Position numbers and translations under genes: made by a program. DNA of 64,000 bases, from assembly GCA_002350615.1 (NCBI GenBank), contig DEFD01000039.1, forward strand, positions 6,806 to 70,805. The letters are read 5' to 3'. Source of the DNA: Bacteroidales bacterium UBA2861. Lineage in GTDB: Bacteria > Bacteroidota > Bacteroidia > Bacteroidales > UBA932. This document shows, piece after piece, positions 41,215 through 49,463 of this stretch. Positions within the stretch are counted from its first letter, which is position 1. Each line of letters begins with the position of its first letter. The notes under the pieces are model-generated. The model saw nothing but the letters and a program-made list of their open reading frames with translations. It was not told the origin of the DNA and ran no database searches.

Positions 41215-41880
41215 TTATTCGGGTTTACCATTAACAACCCTCTTCTTTTTAAATCCGGCCTTGTCTGCAATTTCTATGAGGATTCTATATTCTTTCTCCA
41301 AGAAATTCAAAATATAATCTTTTCTTAAGACAATGACTTTTCCATCTATAAACCGAAGATCTTCAGGGTATGCTTCGACTTCGGCTTTTATGATGGGAAT
41401 ATCACTTTTCTTTGCGCCCTCATTATGATGGGCAATATTCCTCCGAAGAATTCTAACCACGTTTTTCAGATAACTGAGATCTTTTTGTGCATCATCGCCA
41501 AGAACTATATCCAGTTTCTTTAGCAACTCGAAAATTTTTGTGTCTTCCGGCAGATTCTTCTCTCTTGCAATCAGGTCAATAATGCTCTCGTAGTACGAAA
41601 AGCATATTATGAACATAGCCTGGTAGAAGAAATCACACATATCTTCCGTGTCTGATAATGCCTCGAGTGAACTATTAAACAAACTCTCTTCAATCTCCCT
41701 GTCTCCATCAGAGTCTCGCCTCGCCTGCTCTCTACATTCTTTCTTAAACGCATCGACTTCTTTGGCCAGAAGCCTTGGATAGTCGTCCAGCAATCTCTCC
41801 AAAGTTTGTTTTTGCATTTCGATGATTGAAAGCACCGTTGGTGTTAAGGTAAATGTTGCCATATCATTTGGGTCTATCAT
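41215..41880 (-). CDS. HEPN-type protein, possible RNase
   Basis: A 221-residue, mostly helical, soluble protein. FYQAMFIICFSYYESIIDLIARE (about 85-107) followed by ILRRNIAHHNEG (144-155) gives the helix pair and RNxxxH motif (R147, N148, H152) of HEPN-domain RNases, which act in defence, toxin-antitoxin and stress systems. The N-terminal 80 residues are charged helices; the C-terminal part is a small mixed region ending in a Lys-rich tail. Its ATG overlaps the stop of the BspA-like lipoprotein (ATGA); a second ATG six codons in is possible. Base composition is AT-richer than the neighbours, suggesting transfer. The substrate is unknown, and catalysis is inferred from one motif. Confidence 0.6.
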   Translation of the reverse strand: MIDPNDMATFTLTPTVLSIIEMQKQTLERLLDDYPRLLAKEVDAFKKECREQARRDSDGDREIEESLFNSSLEALSDTEDMCDFFYQAMFIICFSYYESIIDLIAREKNLPEDTKIFELLKKLDIVLGDDAQKDLSYLKNVVRILRRNIAHHNEGAKKSDIPIIKAEVEAYPEDLRFIDGKVIVLRKDYILNFLEKEYRILIEIADKAGFKKKRVVNGKPE

Positions 41881-42830
41881 TTTGTCAATTCTTCTACTGG
41901 CAGAATTCTCTCAATCTGTCCCCAAAAGGGATGTTGCTTGTATTGTTCTACACTTGAGGCGGGTACGTATAAAGAAAATAAAAATGGTTCGTTCAGATGG
42001 TAATCATTATTTGCTTCCCAGCGGGATAATGAGCCCTGTACTGATGAATAATTGACTAATTTCCTGACATATAAGTCTGGGGGGATGTTCGCCATACTAA
42101 TTAATCTACCCGAATCGTTCACATGATAAAGCAAGTCAATACAAATCCTTTCTATTGTCCTTGATAATATGATTTGATCAATTTTTAAACCTGATTGTAT
42201 TGGGTCTTGTGGTTGATCAGTAGGTTTATATGAAGGTGGCGTTACAGGTAGAATTTCAATGACTCCATCTAAAAATATAACTTGTGAAAAACATTGAAAT
42301 CCGGAACTAGACACCGGTTCCGAAATAATCCTCTCATTTACTTCATAGCAGCTAAAAGTCAATGACTCGATGGCTGGGCAATAAGCAATATTAATGGGTG
42401 GACAATAAGGAATATTATAAGAAGAGTGCGCTCTTTCCAGAATACCTATTACTACATTCCTGAGATTATAGTTTTCATAATATGGTCCCATTGGGTTGAG
42501 TTTACTCGGGTGGACAGCACCTGATAAATCAAGATTCTCAAGAGACAACATACAATTAATGAATTTCATATCAGATTCATTGATGGTTCCAGATATTTTT
42601 AGACTTTTAATACTTCTTTTTTGTTCAGGCGTTAATAACGTAAATAGGGTGCCAGGGTTATCTACATGAACGGAATATGGGGATCCAGAGTCTCCTGTCG
42701 TGATTCCTGACGTTTCCTTTTTGTCGAGAGTATTGACTTTCTCCCACAGTTTCGAGTCGTCATAACCATTGCATGCCGCGAGGCAGACGCCAAGCGCAAT
42801 GACGGGTAAAAGTAACAGTTTCTTCTTCAT
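41877..42830 (-). CDS. BspA-like leucine-rich-repeat surface lipoprotein
   Basis: A 317-residue lipoprotein (CLAAC, Cys20). After a short WEKVNTLDKK helix of the type common in Bacteroidales lipoproteins come irregular leucine-rich repeats (IKSLKISGTINESDMKFI, LENLDLSGAV, LRNVVIGILERA, IESLTFSCYEV). The close is the BspA-family ending SLYVPASSVEQYKQHPFWG...ILPVE. Such proteins bind host or neighbour surface proteins. It is AT-rich like the next gene, to which it is translationally coupled. A surface LRR protein with a cytoplasmic HEPN partner is unusual. Confidence 0.75.
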   Translation of the reverse strand: MKKKLLLLPVIALGVCLAACNGYDDSKLWEKVNTLDKKETSGITTGDSGSPYSVHVDNPGTLFTLLTPEQKRSIKSLKISGTINESDMKFINCMLSLENLDLSGAVHPSKLNPMGPYYENYNLRNVVIGILERAHSSYNIPYCPPINIAYCPAIESLTFSCYEVNERIISEPVSSSGFQCFSQVIFLDGVIEILPVTPPSYKPTDQPQDPIQSGLKIDQIILSRTIERICIDLLYHVNDSGRLISMANIPPDLYVRKLVNYSSVQGSLSRWEANNDYHLNEPFLFSLYVPASSVEQYKQHPFWGQIERILPVEELTK

Positions 42831-42845
42831 GATTACAATAGATCG

Positions 42846-43145
42846 TTAGTTTTGCGATTTTAGCAGTTCGATAATCTTCTTTGTTCGGGGAATACTAATT
42901 TCTTCACCATTCTGTAATCCTCTATCTAGTAAAGGTTAAAGGTACGTATTCAGAGTATCATTATTCAGAGAAATTTGCCAATCAATAACACTCATGGCCC
43001 AATTATTCAAATCATCATACGCTTTTTCAGGCAATACATCGTCGTAAGTAATGATGCCCATTGACGGAATCGAATTAAGGCTTTGCTTTTTGAAGGATAA
43101 GGAGAGAATGCGTTCTCCTTCTTTAATAAGGTCTTCTGCGCTCAT
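42846..43145 (-). pseudogene. Small gene broken by an in-frame stop codon
   Basis: The frame from the ATG at 43143-43145 runs 69 codons (MSAEDLIKEGERILSLSF ... NNDTLNTYL) to a TAA at 42936-42938. It then continues in the same frame with coherent coding sequence (PLLDRGLQNGEEISIPRTKK, then IIELLKSQN) to a natural TAA at 42846-42848. Without the first TAA it would be a 99-codon protein of soluble helical type. I do not recognise the family. A point mutation or a base-calling error would explain it; recoding at UAA is unlikely. It lies 15 bases upstream of the BspA-like gene on the same strand. Confidence 0.6.
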
Positions 43146-43199
43146 GGCTCTAATAAAATGAACGATGGCCCGCGTCCGTAATAGGTTACTATAAAGAAA

Positions 43200-43380
43200 G
43201 TGTGAGCCAACTTAGTCTTATTCTTTCAGAAGGCTCTGGACGGGCCCGGATAACGAATAAGAATAGTGGCTCACACGGCAATTTTGGAGGCAAAAGCCTA
43301 CAATACAGCCAATCAGAGCGCTAACTAATTCCCTGTTATCCGATGAATTGTCCAGATTCTCTGAAACAAGAATAAGCTAA
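43200..43380. repeat. Nested imperfect inverted repeats in AT-rich gene-free DNA
   Basis: GTGTGAGCCA at 43200-43209 pairs with TGGCTCACAC at 43267-43276, extended by a near match of about 12 more bases. Separately, 43211-43254 is similar to the reverse complement of 43335-43380 over about 44 bases, with substitutions and small gaps. This may be a miniature transposon remnant or a structured RNA. Gene-free space 43146-43529 holds only this; 43381-43529 shows nothing recognisable. Confidence 0.6.
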
Positions 43381-43529
43381 ACGCTTTCTAATATGTCATA
43401 CCGTCAGTGGTAATCCTTTGACGATGATGCAAATATAGTATTATTTTGGAAAAAATACGTCTCCCCCTGCTTGGAGGAATCTCCAGGCAAGGTGAAGGGA
43501 AAAATGGAGGCAGAGAGAAACGAATGAAC

Positions 43530-43637
43530 TTAGCGGGCAGATTTCTGAAGGGGGCAAGCACGAAAACGGCCGGATTCGCGCTTACCCCAGCTATAATCCG
43601 AAGGGCCAAGCACAACACAAAGGAGGCTGGATCCCTT
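43530..43637. repeat. Dispersed ~107-bp repeat, copy B
   Basis: Direct copy of 40845-40950, in the same orientation. It starts TTAGCGGGCAGATTTCTGAA and ends GGATCCCTT. Its right end is part of the terminator of the fimbrillin-like gene at 43679. Confidence 0.9.
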
Positions 43638-43663
43638 GAGAAGTCTTGGAATACAGCCTCCTT
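43620..43663 (-). terminator. Terminator of the twelve-gene glycan operon
   Basis: AAGGAGGCTG at 43620-43629 and CAGCCTCCTT at 43654-43663 form a perfect ten-pair stem, followed on the minus strand by TGTGTTGTG. It lies 16 bases past the stop of the last gene, with one arm inside repeat copy B. Confidence 0.6.
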
Positions 43664-43678
43664 GCCTGGAGAAAGGGT

Positions 43679-45178
43679 CTATTCCGGATCCGGGAGTTTG
43701 TTGGTGTAAACAAGCTTAATATCGTAAACTCTGGTACTGGTACCGTCGAAATAAATGTAGTAAGAAGTATTTGCAGCGGTAGTACCACCTGTCTGGGTGG
43801 CTCCATCAAGAGTATGTCCACTCGAGAAGAATTCAAGAACCTGAGTATCAAGAGCAGTCGCAGTGGCCTTATGAGCGGCAGCCTGGGAAGTGAATGCGAA
43901 TGCTGTCCCGCTTACTTCTTTTCTAAGCTGGATTCTCTTGGCAGCCCCATTCCCATGAGAGAAGGTGACGGATTGGAGGTACCGATTAGGTATTGCCGGT
44001 GTCTTCAGCCAAGAGCCTGCCGTAACGACTATCATGATATGAGTTCCAGTACCTGAGGAGTAAACCAGAGATGACGGGGCAGCATAATAATACCTTGCAC
44101 CCGAAGTCGTACCTTTGCACATTACAAAATCAAAACCAACGTTCTTTGCAGCACCCTGGAATGTATAGTCATACGAATAAGTGTATGTCTCTCCATTTGT
44201 CCCGTCTTCCTGATCCAAAGTCAGGGCTCCAAATCCAAGGGGATTGACATTGGCGTCATTATAGAAATTCAAATCCAGTGTTATGGTCTTCGGCAAAAGG
44301 TCATCCAGTTTCATGGAGAGTTCCCTAACCTCGTTGCGGGCAATGGTAATACCGGATTCGGCACCGGCGGTGCGCTGCACAAGAACAGCGTCAAGAGTAT
44401 CCCTGAGCGTGAAACGGAGGCCCTGGGAGTAGGTGCCGGGAAGGAGTGAGACGTAGTAATAGTTCGCCTTAAAGCAACCGTCTTCGTTGATAGCGGTGCC
44501 ACCAGGGGTGAGAACGACGGAAGAAGATGTCTCCTTACCTGCGGAAGCCGTCCAGAAATCCGCATCGCCTGCAACGAGCTTTGAATAGTTTACGTCGGCA
44601 TATCCTGCAAGCTGTTCACCGCCTACGGCATCGATGGTTATCGAAGCGATATCCGTCCTGTCGATTGCAATTTTAAGGAGTCCGGAAACATTTTTCATGC
44701 TGGAAATCGTGTAGTTTCCTTCCTCACCTTCCACTACACCGACAAGGGCCGAAGCATTTCTTCCATAGGACTGCTGCTCTACAAGACGCTGGGCATCAGC
44801 AAGTTTAACTGTGAGTACGCCTTCCTGGGTGCCGGCAGCATCGTTTACAGCCGCCGAGCAGGAGGCATAACCCGGAGTATTTCCCTCGGTCCATGAACTG
44901 GTGGTAAAGACGGCGCTCGCCTCACGATTGGCTTCGGTCGTGAATTTTACGGCTTTTCCAGTATTGTCGAAAACCACAAGGGTATCAGTCTTGACCCAGA
45001 GCGGAGTCAGGCCGCCCATGACCATGGTTTTGGTCTCAGCAGCGACATTTATGGAGAGTTTGGTCTCTACCGTTGAGGGATTAGGGTCAACCGGATCTGG
45101 TTTACCCGCTTCATTATCTTTCGAACAAGCCGTGCAAATCGCCAGGCCGGCAAGCAATAAAAAACTGATTCTTTTCAT
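43679..45178 (-). CDS. Fimbrillin-like surface lipoprotein with C-terminal binding-like module
   Basis: Last gene of the glycan operon, 499 residues from MKRISFLLLA; lipid Cys18 (CTAC). The first 300 residues resemble fimbrillin-family (FimA/Mfa-like) lipoproteins: TDTLVVFDNTGKAVKFTTE, VSGLLKIAIDRTDIASITID, KANYYYVSLLPGTYSQGLRF. The last 190 residues hold the module shared with its upstream neighbour: TLDLNFYNDANVNPLGFGAL, DFVMCKGTT, WLKTPAIPNRYLQSVTFSHG, SYYIYFDG...YDIKLVYT. It may be a glycan-binding surface protein rather than a pilus subunit, given its operon. No enzyme motif is visible. Confidence 0.7.
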   Translation of the reverse strand: MKRISFLLLAGLAICTACSKDNEAGKPDPVDPNPSTVETKLSINVAAETKTMVMGGLTPLWVKTDTLVVFDNTGKAVKFTTEANREASAVFTTSSWTEGNTPGYASCSAAVNDAAGTQEGVLTVKLADAQRLVEQQSYGRNASALVGVVEGEEGNYTISSMKNVSGLLKIAIDRTDIASITIDAVGGEQLAGYADVNYSKLVAGDADFWTASAGKETSSSVVLTPGGTAINEDGCFKANYYYVSLLPGTYSQGLRFTLRDTLDAVLVQRTAGAESGITIARNEVRELSMKLDDLLPKTITLDLNFYNDANVNPLGFGALTLDQEDGTNGETYTYSYDYTFQGAAKNVGFDFVMCKGTTSGARYYYAAPSSLVYSSGTGTHIMIVVTAGSWLKTPAIPNRYLQSVTFSHGNGAAKRIQLRKEVSGTAFAFTSQAAAHKATATALDTQVLEFFSSGHTLDGATQTGGTTAANTSYYIYFDGTSTRVYDIKLVYTNKLPDPE

Positions 45179-45191
45179 AATCCCAGAATTT

Positions 45192-45329
45192 TTAATAATC
45201 AAAATCTATCTGATCTCCGTTTTCCACGAAGTCTTCGGCGACAAGGTTCGCCTGCTGAGCACTGCTTTGCAGCAGTATTTCCGGCATAAGCAACTCTTGC
45301 TCAGTGGCCGGGGGACAATAAGTTTTCAT
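45192..45329 (-). CDS. 45-residue peptide gene
   Basis: A complete small frame, MKTYCPPATEQELLMPEILL then QSSAQQANLVAEDFVENGDQ and IDFDY. Its ATG overlaps the stop of the upstream lipoprotein by four bases (ATGA), and it ends 13 bases before the next gene, so it is placed exactly like a coupled operon gene. No signal peptide or membrane helix; acidic overall. It resembles the partial peptide at 1-83 (MKT start, PP, SAQQ), which also lies in a surface-glycan operon. Function unknown. Confidence 0.6.
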   Translation of the reverse strand: MKTYCPPATEQELLMPEILLQSSAQQANLVAEDFVENGDQIDFDY

Positions 45330-46681
45330 AAGCTATGCGTATATATTATTTCTATATCAAAGATCTGCAGGGATTTGCCTGAGGTGAAGCAGAGGTAGTA
45401 GGAGGTGCCGGGAGTTGTGACGCGCTCAACGCCGGACTGGGTGTTGGGGAAACTGACGGTCTGGGTGTTCAGCGAAGTGGCACTGGCAACCTGACTGGCT
45501 GCACGGGAGGTGTAGCCGTAAACCGCGCCGTTCACGGAAGGACGCACCTGCATCTGCTTGGGACTGGTATTGCCATGAGAAAGCGTGACGCTCTTGAGAA
45601 CCCTGCCGGGGATGGCGGGGAGCTTGATCCAGGCTCCGTCCTGGCCGCCGAGCATCAGGACTTTGCGGCCTTTAGGCCCATATACGGGGGACGAAGGAGC
45701 ATTGTACTGGTAGCTCCCTGCGGCCACTCCCTTGCAGACCGTGAACACGAAGGGTTCCTGATGCAACTCGCCGTCGTACTCGTATTCGTAGGTATAGGTG
45801 TAGTCCTCTCCCGTTTCGGCATTTTCCGCGCCTATCTGGGCAAGCGTACCGAAGCCCAAAGGATTGACATTCTGCTCGTTCCAGAAATTGAGATCTATCC
45901 TTACCGTATCCGGAAGGACTTTGGCGTCGCTGTCGAAAACCTGTCCGCGCAGAAGGGATAGCCCATTTACGGAACCGGAAGTCTTGCTTTTCACGACATT
46001 GCCGGAGGCATCTTTCTGAACGATCCTTATTCCGTGGGCAAGAGTGCCGGGGAGGACCCTGACCAAATGCTGCCCGGGGGCAAAGCCGCCCGCAGCAGAC
46101 AGTTCCACCTTGGAAGACTGTACCCCGGAGGCGGATTCGCTCCACCAGCTGAGGGAATCGGCGGAAAGGCGCCGGCAGTCTATGAGCACATCTCCGGCAA
46201 GGGTCTCCCCTTCCGCGGATTCGATTTCGATGCTGGCGATGCCGTCGCTCTCCACATTGGATGCGACAGAAGCATATATATCCTTGAGTTTCAATGTATA
46301 ATTCCCGGCAGTCTGGGTGATGCCCCCGGCCGCGAGGACGATGGAAGTGTCCGCGCTCTGATGCGAGGGGAAGTCCAAGGCGAGCGCCCCTTCGGCAGTG
46401 CAGGAAGCATTGTCCAGGGAAGATGCGCACAGAGGCTCCTGCCCCGTCCAGGACTCCGTCGAATAATATACGCCGGAGGACAGGCCGCCCACGGGAGAAA
46501 ATTTCACGGGGGTGGCATCCCGGTCGAAAACTGTGAGAGTCCCGCCTTCAAGGGAGCTTTCCGATTCCAGCTTCAGCACCAGGGAATCCGACAGCCGGAA
46601 CGGCGCCGGGTCATCGTGCCCGCAGGCGGAAAGGAAGAGCGCGGAAGAAAGCAGGGACAATATGTAAATGTTTCGCGACAT
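45326..46681 (-). CDS. Fimbrillin-like surface lipoprotein, paralogue of the next one
   Basis: A 451-residue lipoprotein (LSAC, Cys20), paralogous to the 499-residue protein downstream along its length. Matching blocks: LTVFDRDATPVKFSP, SIEIESAEGETLAGDV, HLVRVLPGTLAHGIRIV, then the C-terminal module RIDLNFWNEQNVNPLGFGTL, FVFTVCKGVAAGS, AWIKLPAIPGRVLKSVTLSH, GTSYYLCF and IFDIEIIYTH. Six bases after the MFS gene. It is probably a surface binding protein for the operon substrate; the link with fimbriae is only by the N-terminal fold. Confidence 0.7.
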   Translation of the reverse strand: MSRNIYILSLLSSALFLSACGHDDPAPFRLSDSLVLKLESESSLEGGTLTVFDRDATPVKFSPVGGLSSGVYYSTESWTGQEPLCASSLDNASCTAEGALALDFPSHQSADTSIVLAAGGITQTAGNYTLKLKDIYASVASNVESDGIASIEIESAEGETLAGDVLIDCRRLSADSLSWWSESASGVQSSKVELSAAGGFAPGQHLVRVLPGTLAHGIRIVQKDASGNVVKSKTSGSVNGLSLLRGQVFDSDAKVLPDTVRIDLNFWNEQNVNPLGFGTLAQIGAENAETGEDYTYTYEYEYDGELHQEPFVFTVCKGVAAGSYQYNAPSSPVYGPKGRKVLMLGGQDGAWIKLPAIPGRVLKSVTLSHGNTSPKQMQVRPSVNGAVYGYTSRAASQVASATSLNTQTVSFPNTQSGVERVTTPGTSYYLCFTSGKSLQIFDIEIIYTHSL

Positions 46682-46687
46682 GCAATA

Positions 46688-47965
46688 TTAAATGCGGGCC
46701 TTTTCGTGGTCCTTTTTATATGATATCCTTGCGACTATGAACATAAGTACTCCGCATACGACCCAGATGATTCCAAGCACCGGGAAAGCTGCGGACAGGG
46801 AGCCCAGGCTCTGCTTCATGGCCCCGAGGATCACGGGAGCGAGGGAGCCCACGGCGAAACCTGTCATGCCCATCACGCTTCCGCAGGAGGCGTGCAGATG
46901 CTCGGGAGTGACGTCATAGAGCACCGAATAGGTGTTGGCATCGAAAAACGCCCGGAAGAAACCCCATCCGGCGAAGCAGATGTACATCACGAGCAGAGAG
47001 CCCTTGCCTCCCATGAAGAAGAGGAAGAGGGATCCGAGCACCAGACCGGCGGCCTGGAGATACATGCGGTATTTGTTGTCCTTGAGGGCGAGCCTGTCGG
47101 AAAGGGAACCGGCAAGCAGCACACCCACGAAGGCCGCCACATAGGTCCAGAACATGGAGTGGAAGCCGGAATCTGCCTGGCTCATGCCGAATTCCTCCTG
47201 TAGATAGGCGGGAACCCAGGTCATGAAACCGGTGATCACGAAGATGAGTCCGCTGAAGCCGATGGTCATCATGAGGGCCGTAGGACAGGTGAACACCGCC
47301 TTGAAGCCGTCGAAAAAGCCGGGTTTGCGGTGCTCGGCAGCGTGGGTTCCGGCATCTTCCGGCTGTTTGCCGGGAGCATCACCGATAGGACGGTCGTCCA
47401 TGCGGAAAAGGATGAGGAGACCCCAGATGATACCGGCTCCGCCGAAGATGAAGAAGGAATACTTCCATCCGAAGTGGTCGGCGATGAGACCTGCCAGCCA
47501 GCCTGCGAGGATCACACCTATATAGTATGCGGTCTGATGGATCGACATTGCCCTTGCACGGGTATCGGTATGATATTGCGCCAGGATGGAGTAGTTGGAC
47601 GGTCCGAACATGGCCTCTCCGCCGCCGGTGCAGACGGAACGGAGCATGAGAAGCCAGAAAAACGAGCCTGCAAGCCCTGTGAACATGGTGGCGACGCTGA
47701 AGAACAGCACGCTGACGGTGACGACCCACTTGCGGGAGAAGCGGTCGCCCATCCATCCGCCTACCGGCACCATAACTGCGAAAGCGAGATTGAAAATCGT
47801 AGCGATCAGGCCGATGGATGTGTCGGTGAGATTGAGTGAATCCCTGATTGCGGGAAGCACCGTGTTGAATACCTGCCTGTCTCCCTGATTGAGGAGATAG
47901 GCCATCCAGAGCAGGAGAAGAATCTCCCACTTGTACATTTTCCCTTCGTGATATTTCTTCTGCAT
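46688..47965 (-). CDS. MFS transporter, sugar-acid/hexuronate-like
   Basis: Inner-membrane major facilitator with 12 membrane segments, 425 residues. The loop 2-3 signature GDRFSRKWVV is present, and the N-terminal block NQGDRQVFNTVLPAIRDSL is of the type seen in anion:cation symporters for hexuronates, sialic acid and sugar phosphates. A charged central loop (about 200-225) separates the halves. Four bases from the GH39-like gene and six from the next lipoprotein, so it is part of the glycan operon and should import the final mono- or disaccharide. Substrate is inferred. Confidence 0.88.
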   Translation of the reverse strand: MQKKYHEGKMYKWEILLLLWMAYLLNQGDRQVFNTVLPAIRDSLNLTDTSIGLIATIFNLAFAVMVPVGGWMGDRFSRKWVVTVSVLFFSVATMFTGLAGSFFWLLMLRSVCTGGGEAMFGPSNYSILAQYHTDTRARAMSIHQTAYYIGVILAGWLAGLIADHFGWKYSFFIFGGAGIIWGLLILFRMDDRPIGDAPGKQPEDAGTHAAEHRKPGFFDGFKAVFTCPTALMMTIGFSGLIFVITGFMTWVPAYLQEEFGMSQADSGFHSMFWTYVAAFVGVLLAGSLSDRLALKDNKYRMYLQAAGLVLGSLFLFFMGGKGSLLVMYICFAGWGFFRAFFDANTYSVLYDVTPEHLHASCGSVMGMTGFAVGSLAPVILGAMKQSLGSLSAAFPVLGIIWVVCGVLMFIVARISYKKDHEKARI

Positions 47966-47969
47966 ATCC

Positions 47970-49463
47970 CTACTTTTTATTCAGATCCTTGCCTTCGCGC
48001 ACATACCAGCTCTGATCAAGGGTAAGGATGTCCGCCGAAGTGATAAAAACAGGTGAATCGTATGCCGGCACCGAATACACGGTCTTGCCTTTGGATGCCT
48101 TGATGCAGGACTCCGGGATGGCGTATGCGTTGTCGGAAAGGACATCCACCCAGACGGGATTCTTGAGGGCGGCGCTTTCCACCGTCAGCTTGGCCTTCAG
48201 CATGTTGTTTTCGTTGGAAGGAGTTTCGCTCGCATTCCAGAAGAGGACCACGGGAGTGTCACTTTCGACATCCTTCCAATCATAAACCACCATGCTCTCA
48301 GGACCGTCCACCGCAATTGCCGATGTGGTTTCGGATTCCAATTCGAGGGCGTCGTTGAAAACGGAAACCGCATTCTGGATGGCGTAGTATGCCTTTTTCA
48401 CCTTGAGCACGCGGAATCCGTCCGCCTGTCCGGAGGTCTTAAGGAGACCATAACGAAGCAGTCCCCAATGGCGCGTTACCGCCCGGTATTCAAGGTCACA
48501 GAGATGGAACACCTCGGTGTCGTCGCCGTGGCTGAGATCCCCAAGGGAACGGCGGAGGTCATATTTGGCCTGGGTGAGCTCAGTCCAGTGCTTTCTGGAG
48601 AGCGCCCCGTTGAGGCACCATTCACTCTGGGTTCCGCCCTCCCCTTCCTTGAGTTTAAGCGAAGGGGCATACTGGGCGAGAATCTCACGGCACTTTTCCA
48701 CATCCTCGTAGCCGTCGTCTGGATTATGCTTATAATGATGATATGCTATAGTATTGAACAGATGGGTTTTACCGCGGGCCTTGAGTTCCTTCACGAAGGG
48801 CTCCACCCAGGCGGGATCGGCAAAGGTGAGGGCAAAGGCGTCGATGTTGGCATCGGGGATTATTTCCCTGAGGATTTCGGCCGTACGCACCGCGAAGTCC
48901 GTGGCGGTTTCAATGGTGTTGCCCGTGCCGCGCCCGTTGGGCTCGTTCCAGATGCACCAGTCCTTCACCACGCCCTTATAGTGCTCTGCCATGGCCCGCA
49001 CCCAGCGGTCCCATGCCGCAAGGCCTTCTTCGGAAGAAGGGAAACCGGCATTGAGCTGACGGCCGCCGCCTCCTTCATAGCGGGGATTGCCGTAGCTGAG
49101 TTCCATCCACACGTCAACTCCCATCTTTTTGGCGTCGAATACACACTGGTCGAGCCAGGCGAAGTCGTACATGCCCGGGTCCTTCTCGCAGCGCGCCCAT
49201 CCGGCCTGCTGCCGGATGCGGGCTATGCCCAGCGGGGCGACATAGCCCCGCACGGCGCGCCAGTCGGCATGCTCACGGTCCATCCCTCCGCAGTCCAGGG
49301 TCCAGCGTGTGGACGAGATTTCGCCTACCGCCTTGGGACGCAGGGTACCTACCGGCTCAAAATCTATTTCCAGAATGTTCTCGACGCGGGTAGGGCTATC
49401 GTCGATGACGACGTCGCCCATGCCAAGCATCGCTGTAAGTATAAGGCTTGCAATCATTTTCAC
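47970..49463 (-). CDS. Clan GH-A glycoside hydrolase, GH39-like
   Basis: A 497-residue TIM-barrel hydrolase with a C-terminal beta-domain. Acid/base E174 stands in DWCIWNEPNG, the classic clan-A NEP motif; the nucleophile is probably E275 in KEGEGG, after AYHHYKH on the preceding strand. The N-terminus has a weak signal-like stretch (MIASLILTAMLGMG), so export is likely but not certain. The start is either a GTG that overlaps the SDR stop by one base, or an ATG two codons later. GH39 includes beta-xylosidases and alpha-L-iduronidases, which would fit a uronic-acid-containing substrate, but family assignment is by motif only. Confidence 0.75.
   Translation of the reverse strand: MKMIASLILTAMLGMGDVVIDDSPTRVENILEIDFEPVGTLRPKAVGEISSTRWTLDCGGMDREHADWRAVRGYVAPLGIARIRQQAGWARCEKDPGMYDFAWLDQCVFDAKKMGVDVWMELSYGNPRYEGGGGRQLNAGFPSSEEGLAAWDRWVRAMAEHYKGVVKDWCIWNEPNGRGTGNTIETATDFAVRTAEILREIIPDANIDAFALTFADPAWVEPFVKELKARGKTHLFNTIAYHHYKHNPDDGYEDVEKCREILAQYAPSLKLKEGEGGTQSEWCLNGALSRKHWTELTQAKYDLRRSLGDLSHGDDTEVFHLCDLEYRAVTRHWGLLRYGLLKTSGQADGFRVLKVKKAYYAIQNAVSVFNDALELESETTSAIAVDGPESMVVYDWKDVESDTPVVLFWNASETPSNENNMLKAKLTVESAALKNPVWVDVLSDNAYAIPESCIKASKGKTVYSVPAYDSPVFITSADILTLDQSWYVREGKDLNKK

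Noticed and set aside
42936..42938. Programmed recoding (selenocysteine or readthrough) in the small broken gene
   Set aside because: The stop is TAA, not TGA, and no recoding structure is evident; mutation or sequencing error is simpler.
41215..43145. Prophage or integrative element
   Set aside because: No integrase, transposase, phage structural or conjugation gene is present; only the flanking repeats and AT-rich composition suggest mobility.
43200..43380. Retron-like non-coding RNA
   Set aside because: No reverse transcriptase gene is in the window.
43679..46681. Fimbrial operon
   Set aside because: No usher, anchor or tip genes are present; the two fimbrillin-like proteins are the tail of a glycan operon and share a binding-type C-terminal module.
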